Positions 6,696 to 13,641 of a stretch of 18,935 nt of DNA are shown one piece after another (the first letter of the stretch is position 1; every line of letters begins with the position of its first letter). The notes under the pieces were generated by a model, which ran no database searches, was not told the DNA's origin, and saw only the letters and a list, made by a program, of their open reading frames with translations. This DNA is from CAZQCI01 sp964592255. Lineage in GTDB: Bacteria > UBA10199 > SBBF01. The DNA is taken from contig CAZQCI010000034.1 of the NCBI GenBank assembly GCA_964592255.1, positions 1 through 18,935 on the forward strand, read 5' to 3'. The position numbers and the translations under genes were made by a program.

Positions 6696-7772
6696 TTAAG
6701 GCTTGCTGTTAGGCGAAATCAGCTTTTTCAGCTCATCTACTTCCGTGGCAAAACCGATCGCTTCTTCGACAGTCACATTTCCATTTTTGACATGAAGAGC
6801 CAAAGATTGGTTCATGGTGAGCATCCCTGACTGCGAACGCCCTGTTTGCATGGCCGCATAAATCTGATGGACCTTGTCCTCGCGAATTAAGTTACGTATA
6901 GCCATATTAGGCATCATCACTTCCAAAGCCAACACACGCCCTCCTCCTATTTTAGGAACCAACTGCTGCGAAACAACTCCTTCAAGAATAAAAGAGAGCT
7001 GCGTTCTAATTTGAGGTTGTTGATGCGGCGGAAAAACATCAATGACGCGGTTAATAGTTTGAACGGCTGTGTTGGTATGCAAGGTTGCAAATACTAAATG
7101 CCCTGTTTCGGCAATAGTAATAGCCGCCGAAATGGTTTCCAAATCACGCATTTCTCCCACTAAAACGATATCTGGATCTTGACGCAAAATACGTTTCAAG
7201 GCTGCTTGAAAAGAAACTGTATCTTTTTCCACTTCGCGTTGAGCAATAAGACAACGTTTTGAATGGTGTATAAATTCTACTGGATCTTCAATAGTAATAA
7301 TATGTTCGTTACGCTGTGTATTGATGCGGTCGATCATAGCCGCCAAGGTAGTTGATTTTCCTGAACCAGTAGGCCCCGTGACCAAAACAAGTCCACGTGG
7401 TTTGTCAGACAAGCTCATAACAACATCAGGCACGCCTAATTGTTCCGGTGTAGGAATTTTGGTAGGAATGGGTCTGAAGGCACCAGCCACATGACCTTGT
7501 TCAAAAAAAAGATTCACACGAAAACGGGCTTTGCCTTCACAATCGATGGCTAAATCAATTTCCCAATTTTTTTCAAAAGATTTAATTTGTTCGGGGTTAA
7601 GGCTTTCATAACAAAGATGCTGAGTCATTTCTGGGGTCAAAACAGTTTTCCCCACAGGTAATAAACCTCCATCTTTACGGATTTGTGGGGGAGCCCCCAC
7701 AGTCAGGTGCAAATCGGAAGCTCCTGTCTCTAAAACATAGCGCATCAAATCAAGCAGAGTGTAATTTTCCAT
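6696..7772 (-). CDS. pilT: Type IV pilus retraction ATPase PilT
   Basis: A 358-aa hexameric secretion ATPase that depolymerises the pilus at the inner membrane and powers twitching and DNA uptake. Motifs appear in order: the N-terminal PAS-like region beginning LLDLMRYVLETGASDLHL; Walker A GPTGSGKST (133-141); Asp box IITIEDPVEF (158-167); Walker B RQDPDIVLVGEMRD (197-210); His box TGHLVFATLHTN (223-234); and the PilT hallmark AIRNLIRE (291-298), needed for retraction in characterised PilT proteins. Length equals the family norm. It is divergent from pilB, so retraction and assembly genes are under separate control. No clear Shine-Dalgarno sequence precedes ATG 7772, and no strong promoter was recognised in the A+T-rich upstream region. 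Confidence 0.96.
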   Translation of the reverse strand: MENYTLLDLMRYVLETGASDLHLTVGAPPQIRKDGGLLPVGKTVLTPEMTQHLCYESLNPEQIKSFEKNWEIDLAIDCEGKARFRVNLFFEQGHVAGAFRPIPTKIPTPEQLGVPDVVMSLSDKPRGLVLVTGPTGSGKSTTLAAMIDRINTQRNEHIITIEDPVEFIHHSKRCLIAQREVEKDTVSFQAALKRILRQDPDIVLVGEMRDLETISAAITIAETGHLVFATLHTNTAVQTINRVIDVFPPHQQPQIRTQLSFILEGVVSQQLVPKIGGGRVLALEVMMPNMAIRNLIREDKVHQIYAAMQTGRSQSGMLTMNQSLALHVKNGNVTVEEAIGFATEVDELKKLISPNSKP

Positions 7773-7829
7773 GATGAATATGATTCTATAGATTTTTTAT
7801 ATTATGGGCATCTTAAAAAAATTTAAAAT

Positions 7830-7922
7830 GTCATCCCCGCGAAGGCGGGGATCCAGTCTCGGAGTTAGGATGATCAAAATTATAATTTTTAAATTATGGA
7901 TCCCCGCCTTCGCGGGGATGAC
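7830..7922. repeat. REP-like palindrome between pilT and pilB
   Basis: Two perfect 26-base inverted arms lie at 7830-7855 and 7897-7922, separated by 41 A+T-rich bases. Each arm is itself a small hairpin (TCCCCGC, loop GAAG, GCGGGGA). This GTCATCCCCGCGAAGGCGGG-type sequence is a common dispersed bacterial repeat. Here it separates the divergent pilT and pilB control regions. Confidence 0.9.
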
Positions 7923-8055
7923 GAATTATTTAGACATTTTTTTGACATTTATCATTCTCAAACCGATAAAAAACACCCACCCATAGTCATACAAATGTAC
8001 TAAAAAAATCCACTTTTTTAAAAAATCATTTAAAATCAAATGGTTAAAAAATTTA

Positions 8056-8080
8056 AAAAGGGGGTATTTTAAACCCTTTT
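8056..8080. promoter_or_regulatory. Inverted repeat just upstream of the sigma-54 promoter
   Basis: AAAAGGG (8056-8062) and CCCTTTT (8074-8080) are inverted copies around an 11-base spacer, ending two bases before the -24 box. They could be an operator or simply A+T-rich coincidence. Activators of sigma-54 usually bind further upstream. Confidence 0.25.
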
Positions 8081-8081
8081 G

Positions 8082-8097
8082 TTGGCATTGATATTGC
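8082..8097 (+). promoter_or_regulatory. Sigma-54 (-24/-12) promoter for the pilB operon
   Basis: TTGGCAT (-24 element, 8082-8088) and TTGC (-12 element, 8094-8097) have exactly ten bases between the invariant GG (8084-8085) and GC (8096-8097). Transcription would begin near 8109. The predicted 5' end falls just before a long stem-loop at 8112-8174. Pilus genes controlled by sigma-54 and PilR-type activators are well known; no such activator is in the window. Confidence 0.7.
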
Positions 8098-8111
8098 TTT
8101 AAAAGTTGACG

Positions 8112-8174
8112 GGGGATCTAAAGGAATATGTGTTTTGCAACCTATTAATAAATTTTTTTCTTCCTTTGATCCCC
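8112..8174 (+). promoter_or_regulatory. 5' leader stem-loop of the pilB transcript
   Basis: GGGGATCTAAAGGAA (8112-8126) pairs with TTCCTTTGATCCCC (8161-8174): 14 base pairs with one bulged T, closing a 34-base A+T-rich loop. It would begin within a few nucleotides of the predicted start of transcription, so it could protect the 5' end or act as a regulatory structure. The stem sequesters a Shine-Dalgarno-like AAAGGA. Confidence 0.55.
8128..8148 (+). CDS. Possible six-codon leader ORF (MCFATY)
   Basis: ATG at 8128 is preceded by AAAGGA at ideal spacing and reads six codons to TAA at 8146. It lies in the loop of the leader stem-loop, and its ribosome binding site is in the stem. It could be a regulatory leader peptide or chance; nothing else supports translation. 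Confidence 0.15.
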   Translation: MCFATY

Positions 8175-8207
8175 TTCTTTACAACACCAATTTTATAAGT
8201 AGGCCCT

Positions 8208-9917
8208 ATGTACAACGCAGCGGAAGATAAATTTCAAGTTGGGGAAGCCCTTAAGCCTTATGAAGCACTCCTTGTGGAAGAAGGTTTAATTACCTCCGAC
8301 CAAATGGCCATCGCCAATATCAGCAAGGAAAACTTAGGGCTTGATCTTGGTTCCATCCTTATTAAAAAAGGATATGTTTCCGAAAAACAATTGTTGGAAT
8401 TCTTTGCTCACCATAGCCGCATCCCTTTTATTTCACTAAAAAACTTCACCATCGACCCGGAAGTTGTCCGACAAATTCCACTGCACCTGGCCAAACAACA
8501 CAAATTAATTCCCGTCGCTAAAAAAGAAGAAAAAGTCTGGGTGGTCATGGCTAACCCTTTTGACACCTTCGCCATGGATGATCTGAAAGACTTATTTGAA
8601 AGCGGTGAATTTGTAAAATATTTAGGGAGTGCCAAAGAAATTTTAGAAACCATCGATCATTATTTTGAAGGGGCCACACAGGAAGATAACATGGCCCTAG
8701 CAATCCAAGTTACTTCCGATATCGAACACTCAGGCAATGACGATGCCCGAAAAATGCAAGCCATGGCTTCTGGTACTCGTGTAGTAGCAGCCGTTAATAA
8801 TGTGATTGCTCGGGCTCATGCCGAAAAAGCCAGTGACATTCATATTGAACCAAGTCGTAAACGCTTACGCATTCGTTTCCGTGTAGATGGACTCCTTCGC
8901 GAACGGGGCAGTATGGCCAAAAACATGCTCCTGCCTATTGTTTCCCGCATCAAAATATTAGCCGGTTTGGATATTGCCGAACATCGCGTCCCACAAGATG
9001 GTCGCGTACGTATCCTATTAGTAGGCAAACCCGTCGATATGCGTATTTCAACTTGCCCAACACAATTTGGGGAAAAAGTGGTTATCCGCCTTCATACCCA
9101 AGATGAAATCCGCAATGTAGAAACCATGGGTTTTAAAGAAGAAGACCGAAAACTTTTTTCAGACATCATCAGCAAAAGTCACGGCATCTTTTTAGCAACA
9201 GGCCCTACCGGCTCAGGAAAATCTACAACCTTGTATGCCGCACTTGCACGCATCAATTCATCGGAGAAAAACATCATTTCGATTGAAGACCCCATCGAAA
9301 GTGAATTGGAAGGAATCAATCAGGTAGAAGTGAACACCAAAGCCGGTGTGACTTTTGCCGCCGTTCTTCGTTCCGTGCTGCGGCAAGATCCCGACGTCAT
9401 CATGATTGGTGAAATACGGGATGCAGAAACTGCACAAATTGCCGTGCGCGCAGCCATTACAGGACACATGGTTTTATCCACGCTTCATACCAATACCGCT
9501 TCGGGCGCCATTTCCCGCTTGATGGATTTGGGAGTGGAACCGTTTCTTTTATCTACGGCCTTGAAGGGGGTCTTAGCCCAACGCTTAGTGCGAAAAATTT
9601 GTCCAAACTGTCGGCAAGAAGTCAGTATCGACAGTTCTCGTTTCGGAGAATTGGGAAAAATGGCTCAAAGAGCTTTTTTAGGAAAAGGCTGCAAATCATG
9701 CAATTTTACCGGCTATGCCGGACGTTTAGGAATTTTTGAATTAGCCGCCATCGATGAAAAAGTGCGTCGGCTCATCAACAACAAAGCCCCCGACAACGAA
9801 ATCAGCAAAGCGTTTAGAGACATGGGAGTTAAATCCATCATCGAAGACGGTGCAGCCAAAATAAACGAAGGCCTTACAAGCCTGGAGGAAGTACTACGCG
9901 TCACATGTGAAGATTAG
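8208..9917 (+). CDS. pilB: Type IV pilus assembly ATPase PilB (MshE/GspE family)
   Basis: A 569-aa extension motor. Residues 1 to about 155 hold MshEN/GspE N-terminal-type repeats (for example GLDLGSILIKKGYVSEKQL, 44-62), a fold that binds cyclic-di-GMP in some MshE and PilB proteins. The ATPase core has Walker A GPTGSGKST (332-340), Asp box IISIEDPIE (356-364), Walker B RQDPDVIMIGEIRD (392-405) and His box TGHMVLSTLHTN (418-429). The zinc-binding tetracysteine is C465-x2-C468 and C495-x2-C498. The enzyme polymerises pilin at the inner membrane with PilC. It is the first gene of the plus-strand cluster, behind the sigma-54-type promoter. ATG 8208 has only a weak TAGG ribosome binding site. 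The stop (9917) is followed closely by pilC. Confidence 0.96.
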   Translation: MYNAAEDKFQVGEALKPYEALLVEEGLITSDQMAIANISKENLGLDLGSILIKKGYVSEKQLLEFFAHHSRIPFISLKNFTIDPEVVRQIPLHLAKQHKLIPVAKKEEKVWVVMANPFDTFAMDDLKDLFESGEFVKYLGSAKEILETIDHYFEGATQEDNMALAIQVTSDIEHSGNDDARKMQAMASGTRVVAAVNNVIARAHAEKASDIHIEPSRKRLRIRFRVDGLLRERGSMAKNMLLPIVSRIKILAGLDIAEHRVPQDGRVRILLVGKPVDMRISTCPTQFGEKVVIRLHTQDEIRNVETMGFKEEDRKLFSDIISKSHGIFLATGPTGSGKSTTLYAALARINSSEKNIISIEDPIESELEGINQVEVNTKAGVTFAAVLRSVLRQDPDVIMIGEIRDAETAQIAVRAAITGHMVLSTLHTNTASGAISRLMDLGVEPFLLSTALKGVLAQRLVRKICPNCRQEVSIDSSRFGELGKMAQRAFLGKGCKSCNFTGYAGRLGIFELAAIDEKVRRLINNKAPDNEISKAFRDMGVKSIIEDGAAKINEGLTSLEEVLRVTCED

Positions 9918-9933
9918 GAGTAAATATAAATTT

Positions 9934-11172
9934 ATGCCGTTTTTTTCTTACAGAGCCAGAGATATTAATGGAGTGCTAGTCACCGGACAACTAGAAGCCC
10001 CCGGGATTGAAACTATCCGTGACTTCCTCTCCGACCAAGATCTTATTCCTATCTCAATCAACAAAGCCAGTAATTTGCTGATCCAAGGATTGTCACTAGA
10101 AGTCATGAAGCAAAACATCATCAACTTTTTTAACACTGTTAAACCAGAAGAGTTGATGTTGTTTACACTCCAATTCCATACCCTCTTTAAAGCGGGAATG
10201 AACATGGAAAGCATTCTCTCAACTCTGGCTAATCAAACCACCAATCAATACTTCGGCAATATTATTTTAAGAATTAAAACCGACGTTGCTAATGGATCTT
10301 CCCTATCTCAAGCCTTTGCCAAGCACCCTCACATCTTTCCGGATCTTTATACCCAAATGTTGGCAACAGGCGAAGAAGCCGGAATTTTAGAAAGTGTTTT
10401 GGAAAAGTTATCTAACCTGATGGAAAAAGATATTAAGCTCAAATCATCCATCAAGTCGGCCATGCTGTATCCTAAAATTGTTTTTGGCGCCCTGATCATT
10501 GCAAGCATCATTCTTCTTAATTTTGTCATTCCAAAATTTAAAGATCTCTACAGCTCTTTCGGCAGTGAATTACCTTTACCCACTCGCATTCTCGTAGGAC
10601 TTAGCATGTTCACTAAAAAATGGTTTTGGCTCATCGCTATTGTCAGCGGAGGCTTATATTACATTTTTCAACAATGGGCCAAAACACCCAAAGGCCGTCT
10701 CACCATAGACCGATTTAAATTAAGAGTGCCCATCTTCGGTACATTGAACATGAAAGTGGCTAATGCCCGTTTTGCTCATATCTTAGGGGCTCTTTATCGA
10801 GCCGGCATACCCGTTATCCGCGCTCTCGCAATTTCAGCTAAAACCATCGGTAATGAAGCCTTCACACGTGACGTACTCACCGTACAAACGGAAGTAGAAA
10901 AAGGCAAAAGCATCGCAGAATCGATGAGAAGCACCAAATTTTTCAACCCGCTCCTGGTAGAAGCCACAGCTATTGGCGAAAAAACCGGAGCGTTGGATGA
11001 AATGTACCATGCTATCGGATCCCATTACGATGTGGAGGTTAATCAAATGGTTGATAACCTCTCCACCTTATTGGAGCCGATGTTATTATTAATCATTATG
11101 GGGATGGTAACTTTGTTCGCTCTGGCCACACTTCTACCCATGTGGAATCTGGCCAGCGTGGTCAAAGCTTAA
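9934..11172 (+). CDS. pilC: Type IV pilus inner-membrane platform protein PilC
   Basis: From ATG 9934 the product is 412 aa, the usual size, and begins MPFFSYRARDINGVLVTG, the typical PilC/GspF opening. Two GspF domains follow (LQFHTLFKAGMNMESIL in the first, FAHILGALYRAGIPVIRAL in the second). Hydrophobic segments include FGALIIASIILLNFVIP, FWLIAIVSGGLYYI and LLLIIMGMVTLFALATLLP near the C-terminus. PilC is the rotor on which PilB or PilT acts to add or remove pilins. An alternative start at 9907 would add nine residues and overlap pilB by 11 bases; neither start has a well-spaced Shine-Dalgarno sequence, so I chose the one that fits the family. The gene ends directly in the strong ribosome binding site of the first pilin gene. 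Confidence 0.94.
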   Translation: MPFFSYRARDINGVLVTGQLEAPGIETIRDFLSDQDLIPISINKASNLLIQGLSLEVMKQNIINFFNTVKPEELMLFTLQFHTLFKAGMNMESILSTLANQTTNQYFGNIILRIKTDVANGSSLSQAFAKHPHIFPDLYTQMLATGEEAGILESVLEKLSNLMEKDIKLKSSIKSAMLYPKIVFGALIIASIILLNFVIPKFKDLYSSFGSELPLPTRILVGLSMFTKKWFWLIAIVSGGLYYIFQQWAKTPKGRLTIDRFKLRVPIFGTLNMKVANARFAHILGALYRAGIPVIRALAISAKTIGNEAFTRDVLTVQTEVEKGKSIAESMRSTKFFNPLLVEATAIGEKTGALDEMYHAIGSHYDVEVNQMVDNLSTLLEPMLLLIIMGMVTLFALATLLPMWNLASVVKA

Positions 11173-11177
11173 GGAGG
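11171..11177 (+). promoter_or_regulatory. Strong ribosome binding site of the first pilin gene
   Basis: AAGGAGG is a perfect anti-16S match, overlaps the pilC TAA stop and lies four bases before ATG 11182. It is the strongest site in the cluster, as expected for an abundant pilin. Confidence 0.8.
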
Positions 11178-11181
11178 AACT

Positions 11182-11610
11182 ATGAAAACGAATAACCAAA
11201 AAGGATTTACCCTGATGGAAGTCGTCATCGTACTTACAGTCATGGCGCTACTTGCTGTTGGGGCATTACCTCGTGTCATTCAAATTATCACGTCAGCCAA
11301 AAAAGGGGCCCGTGACAATATTGCTGCCTCAGTAAGAGAAGGAATTTACCTGCAAAAGGTTAATTCCATTTCTGAAGCTAGCCCAACGGGCAGCTATCCA
11401 GCAACATTGGATGGTGCCAGTAATGGATCCTGCAGCGCCAGCACAGGTTGCTTTGCCACCGTGTTGGAAGCAGGACAAGAAATAACCGATTCACGTTGGA
11501 CACGCACAAACAACACCACCTACCAATTTGATGCGGGTGGCAGTGCGGATTCGACCTATACCTATAACGTCACCAACGGGACATTCTTATGCACTGCTGG
11601 TGCTTGTTAA
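11182..11610 (+). CDS. pilA: Type IV prepilin, major-pilin type, copy 1
   Basis: A 142-aa prepilin with leader MKTNNQKG, cleaved and N-methylated by PilD before Phe9. The mature N-terminus FTLMEVVIVLTVMALLAVGA carries the Glu at position +5 needed for pilus assembly and forms the hydrophobic helix. The globular part contains four Cys, CSASTGC in the middle and CTAGAC at the C-terminus, suggesting one or two disulfides, and many Thr/Ser/Asn residues. The size, strong ribosome binding site and position after pilC suggest the major subunit. It is 94% identical to the next gene (8 differences in 142 residues). The DNA difference is concentrated in the first 42 codons, pointing to gene conversion. 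Calling it 'major' is inference. Confidence 0.9.
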   Translation: MKTNNQKGFTLMEVVIVLTVMALLAVGALPRVIQIITSAKKGARDNIAASVREGIYLQKVNSISEASPTGSYPATLDGASNGSCSASTGCFATVLEAGQEITDSRWTRTNNTTYQFDAGGSADSTYTYNVTNGTFLCTAGAC

Positions 11611-11741
11611 CAGAGGCCCTGAGTATTGATTGATTTAAAGAAGGCTTTTTTAAGTAGTACTGACAAAACCAAGAGGAAAAATTCGATAGTCATCAAACAC
11701 TGTCGAGCACAACCTCACATTATTTAATAGGGGAATAAACC
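11611..11741 (+). other. Spacer between the two pilin genes (131 bases)
   Basis: No ORF is supported. An A+T-rich weak hairpin around 11636-11655 (TTTAAAGAAGGCTTTTTTAA) ends in a T-run and might partly terminate the message. No convincing promoter was seen. It ends with AGGGGA (11729-11734) as ribosome binding site of copy 2. Confidence 0.5.
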
Positions 11742-12170
11742 ATGAAAATCCAAAACCAAAAAGGCTTCACCTTAATGGAAGTTGTTATCGTATTGACTGT
11801 GATGGCATTACTTGCCGTCGGAGCATTACCTCGTGTGATCCAAATTGTTACTCAGGCTAAAAAAGGAGCCCGTGACAATATTGCTGCCTCAGTAAGAGAA
11901 GGAATTTTCCTACAAAAGGTTAATTCCATTTCTGAAGCTAGCCCAACAGGTAGCTATCCAGCAACATTGGATGGTGCCAGCAATGGATCCTGCAGCGCCA
12001 GCACAGGTTGCTTTGCCACCGTGTTGGAAGCAGGGCAACAAATCACCGATTCACGTTGGACACGCACAAACAACACCACCTACCAATTTGATGTAGGTGG
12101 CAGTGCGGATTCAACCTATACCTATAACGCCACCAACGGGACATTCTTATGCACTGCTGGTGCTTGCTAA
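11742..12170 (+). CDS. pilA: Type IV prepilin, major-pilin type, copy 2
   Basis: A 142-aa prepilin, leader MKIQNQKG followed by FTLMEVVIVLTVMALLAVGA with Glu at +5. It differs from copy 1 at T3I, N4Q, I36V, S38Q, Y56F and three later sites (Glu to Gln, Ala to Val, Val to Ala). All four Cys are kept. The duplication is in direct tandem. The first 42 codons differ at 29 nucleotides, mostly synonymous, while the remaining 101 codons differ at only 13. The gene is followed by a strong intrinsic terminator, so the two pilins probably form the abundant part of the operon message. One copy may be the major subunit and the other a variant; the sequence does not say which. Confidence 0.9.
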   Translation: MKIQNQKGFTLMEVVIVLTVMALLAVGALPRVIQIVTQAKKGARDNIAASVREGIFLQKVNSISEASPTGSYPATLDGASNGSCSASTGCFATVLEAGQQITDSRWTRTNNTTYQFDVGGSADSTYTYNATNGTFLCTAGAC

Positions 12171-12190
12171 CAACTAAGAAGTCGGATTGA

Positions 12191-12230
12191 AAAAGGCGTC
12201 CGTCTTCATGGCGGACGCCTTTTCACTTTA
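12191..12230 (+). terminator. Intrinsic terminator after the pilin pair
   Basis: AAAAGGCGTCCG (12191-12202) and CGGACGCCTTTT (12212-12223) form a perfect 12-bp stem with a 9-base loop, ending in TTTTCACTTT. The first minor pilin gene starts 14 bases after the stem, and no other promoter is evident for it. Partial read-through here would set a high major-to-minor pilin ratio. Confidence 0.85.
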
Positions 12231-12236
12231 AGGCCC

Positions 12237-12695
12237 ATGATGAAGATAACAGAAAAAGGGTTTACGATGTTGGAAGTAGTCTTAACGCTCACACTCGCGT
12301 CTCTCATGACTGTGTATGCCGTTGTTAAGATGAACCAAACCGGTGATCTGGAAGGAGCCGCCAGAAAAGTTGCTGCGGACTTGCGTTATGTAAGAGGACT
12401 AGCCCTCTCTAAAGGAATTAATCATGGCATCGTTTTTCAAAGCACGTCACCCTATTACTACATGTACCAAAAAGGAAACCCCAACATCACAATTAATGAT
12501 CCACTAACGCAGCAAACATCATCAGAAAAACTAGAAAAATACAGAGGAGTGAGCATTACCGTCAATCGTACCTTTGAGTTTAGTCCCACGGGAACACCTT
12601 CTATCAGTGGAGGGCTAACGGTAGACTTAACAAACGGATCACAGACCAAACAAGTTCAAGTGGTAGCCAATACAGGTTTCATTGAAATTTTATGA
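12237..12695 (+). CDS. GspH/FimT-family minor prepilin
   Basis: A 152-aa prepilin with leader MMKITEKG and mature start FTMLEVVLTLTLASLMTVYA, with Glu at +5. The segment GAARKVAADLRYVRGLALSKG (residues 35-55) is the conserved FimT/GspH stretch after the N-terminal helix. The C-terminal half is predicted beta strands ending TGFIEIL. FimT/GspH-type pilins belong to the minor-pilin complex that starts pilus assembly; some bind DNA during natural transformation. The start may be ATG 12237 or the adjoining ATG 12240; AAGG lies six bases before the first. It ends in a four-base ATGA overlap with the next gene, so the two are translationally coupled. Confidence 0.85.
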   Translation: MMKITEKGFTMLEVVLTLTLASLMTVYAVVKMNQTGDLEGAARKVAADLRYVRGLALSKGINHGIVFQSTSPYYYMYQKGNPNITINDPLTQQTSSEKLEKYRGVSITVNRTFEFSPTGTPSISGGLTVDLTNGSQTKQVQVVANTGFIEIL

Positions 12696-13129
12696 TGCAG
12701 ACCATTCACAATTCAAAAGGATTTACGATTTTGGATCTTATTTTTTCTATCGTGATTCTTTCCATCGGGTTTGCAGGTTTAGCCCGCATCTTTTCTAGTG
12801 CCCTTAATCCTAGTGGCACAGCTGGAGGAACAGGGCAACCTATGATTGTGAGTGCCACGAACTTGGAGCAGGAAAAATTAGAAAAAATTATCGCTGATAA
12901 AGCGTATTCTGGCTACAGTGCCATAACCAGTGTGAATTATCCTTCAGAAGATTTAACCAGTTTGGGTTATCCGGGTTGGACAAGAACGACAACCATTCAA
13001 TATGTGCAAAGTGACTTAACAACCACGTCAGCTTCCGATGTGGGATATAAAAAAGTAACGGTCACGGTAACTGTCCCCGGAGTGGCAACACCAAAAACAT
13101 TATCAACCGTAGTAAGTAACTGGCCATGA
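12692..13129 (+). CDS. PilV/GspI-like minor prepilin with Asp at +5
   Basis: A 145-aa prepilin with leader ending HNSKG and mature start FTILDLIFSIVILSIGFAGLA. The residue at +5 is Asp instead of the near-universal Glu, a conservative change that keeps the negative charge. The segment ATNLEQEKLEKI (residues 54-65) resembles the 'A..laqe.lE' helix of PilV/GspI/MshD proteins. The rest is Thr/Ser-rich and beta-stranded with no Cys. It probably belongs to the initiating minor-pilin complex. Both ends overlap neighbours by four bases (ATGA at 12692 and 13126), so it is locked into a coupled four-gene set. Confidence 0.82.
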   Translation: MMQTIHNSKGFTILDLIFSIVILSIGFAGLARIFSSALNPSGTAGGTGQPMIVSATNLEQEKLEKIIADKAYSGYSAITSVNYPSEDLTSLGYPGWTRTTTIQYVQSDLTTTSASDVGYKKVTVTVTVPGVATPKTLSTVVSNWP

Positions 13130-13641
13130 CATTAAAGAAACACATGCTAAAAAATCAAAAAGGCATGACCTTAATAGAAATGGTTTTAGCCATGACGGGC
13201 ATGGCTATCCTCGCTCTTGTTGCCGCAATGATTATTGCTCCATGGTCAAAAACCTACACAACCATCAGTAATCGCACTACCTCACAAGACGACGCGCGCT
13301 ACGCCTTTGATCGCATGTGTCAAGAAATACAAGGGATTAAACAAGGTAATCTAACGGGTGCCACAAACACCCAGCTCAGTTTTGTAGACAATGCTGGCAA
13401 TGCCACTAATTTTCATCTTTCTGGAAACAGTCTCTATCGAGGGTCTGACAAACTATTAGAGAATGTTGATTCGTTCCAATTTATTTATTTCGATGCAAGT
13501 AGCGCTTCAACAAGTACCGCAAGCTCGGTTAGAAGAGTCGTCATAACAGCCAGTATCAGTTCTCCTGGTGGTGAAGGAGCCGCTCTCAATTTAAGAACGG
13601 GAGTTTATCTTAGAAACTATCTTTATGAAAATTACCAATAA
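13126..13641 (+). CDS. PilW/GspJ-like minor prepilin
   Basis: A 171-aa prepilin with leader MTLKKHMLKNQKG and mature start MTLIEMVLAMTGMAILALVAA, with Glu at +5. DDARYAFDRMCQEIQGIKQG (residues 54-73) matches the PilW/GspJ helix after the transmembrane segment. The later part reads SLYRGSDKLLENVDSFQFIYFD, also typical of PilW/GspJ/MshO proteins, then a Ser/Thr/Ala-rich stretch and a beta C-terminus. The role is likely in the minor-pilin tip complex. ATG 13126 overlaps the PilV-like stop by four bases. An internal ATG at 13144 would shorten the leader to seven residues (MLKNQKG) and is a plausible alternative. The last 17 bases overlap the next gene. Confidence 0.83.
   Translation: MTLKKHMLKNQKGMTLIEMVLAMTGMAILALVAAMIIAPWSKTYTTISNRTTSQDDARYAFDRMCQEIQGIKQGNLTGATNTQLSFVDNAGNATNFHLSGNSLYRGSDKLLENVDSFQFIYFDASSASTSTASSVRRVVITASISSPGGEGAALNLRTGVYLRNYLYENYQ

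Larger units (their letters stand above)
7773..8207. other. Divergent pilT-pilB intergenic region (435 bases)
   Basis: No protein gene is supported here. The left part (7773-7829) is A+T-rich and should hold the unrecognised pilT promoter. A REP-like palindrome fills 7830-7922. From about 7985 to 8064 there are runs of A and T, possibly bent DNA suited to an activator or IHF. A sigma-54-type promoter (8082-8097) and a long leader stem-loop (8112-8174) then precede pilB. Confidence 0.7.

Noticed and set aside
7804..7986. 60-residue plus-strand ORF in the pilT-pilB gap
   Set aside because: It mostly translates the REP-like palindrome and its spacer, a common artefact of such repeats.
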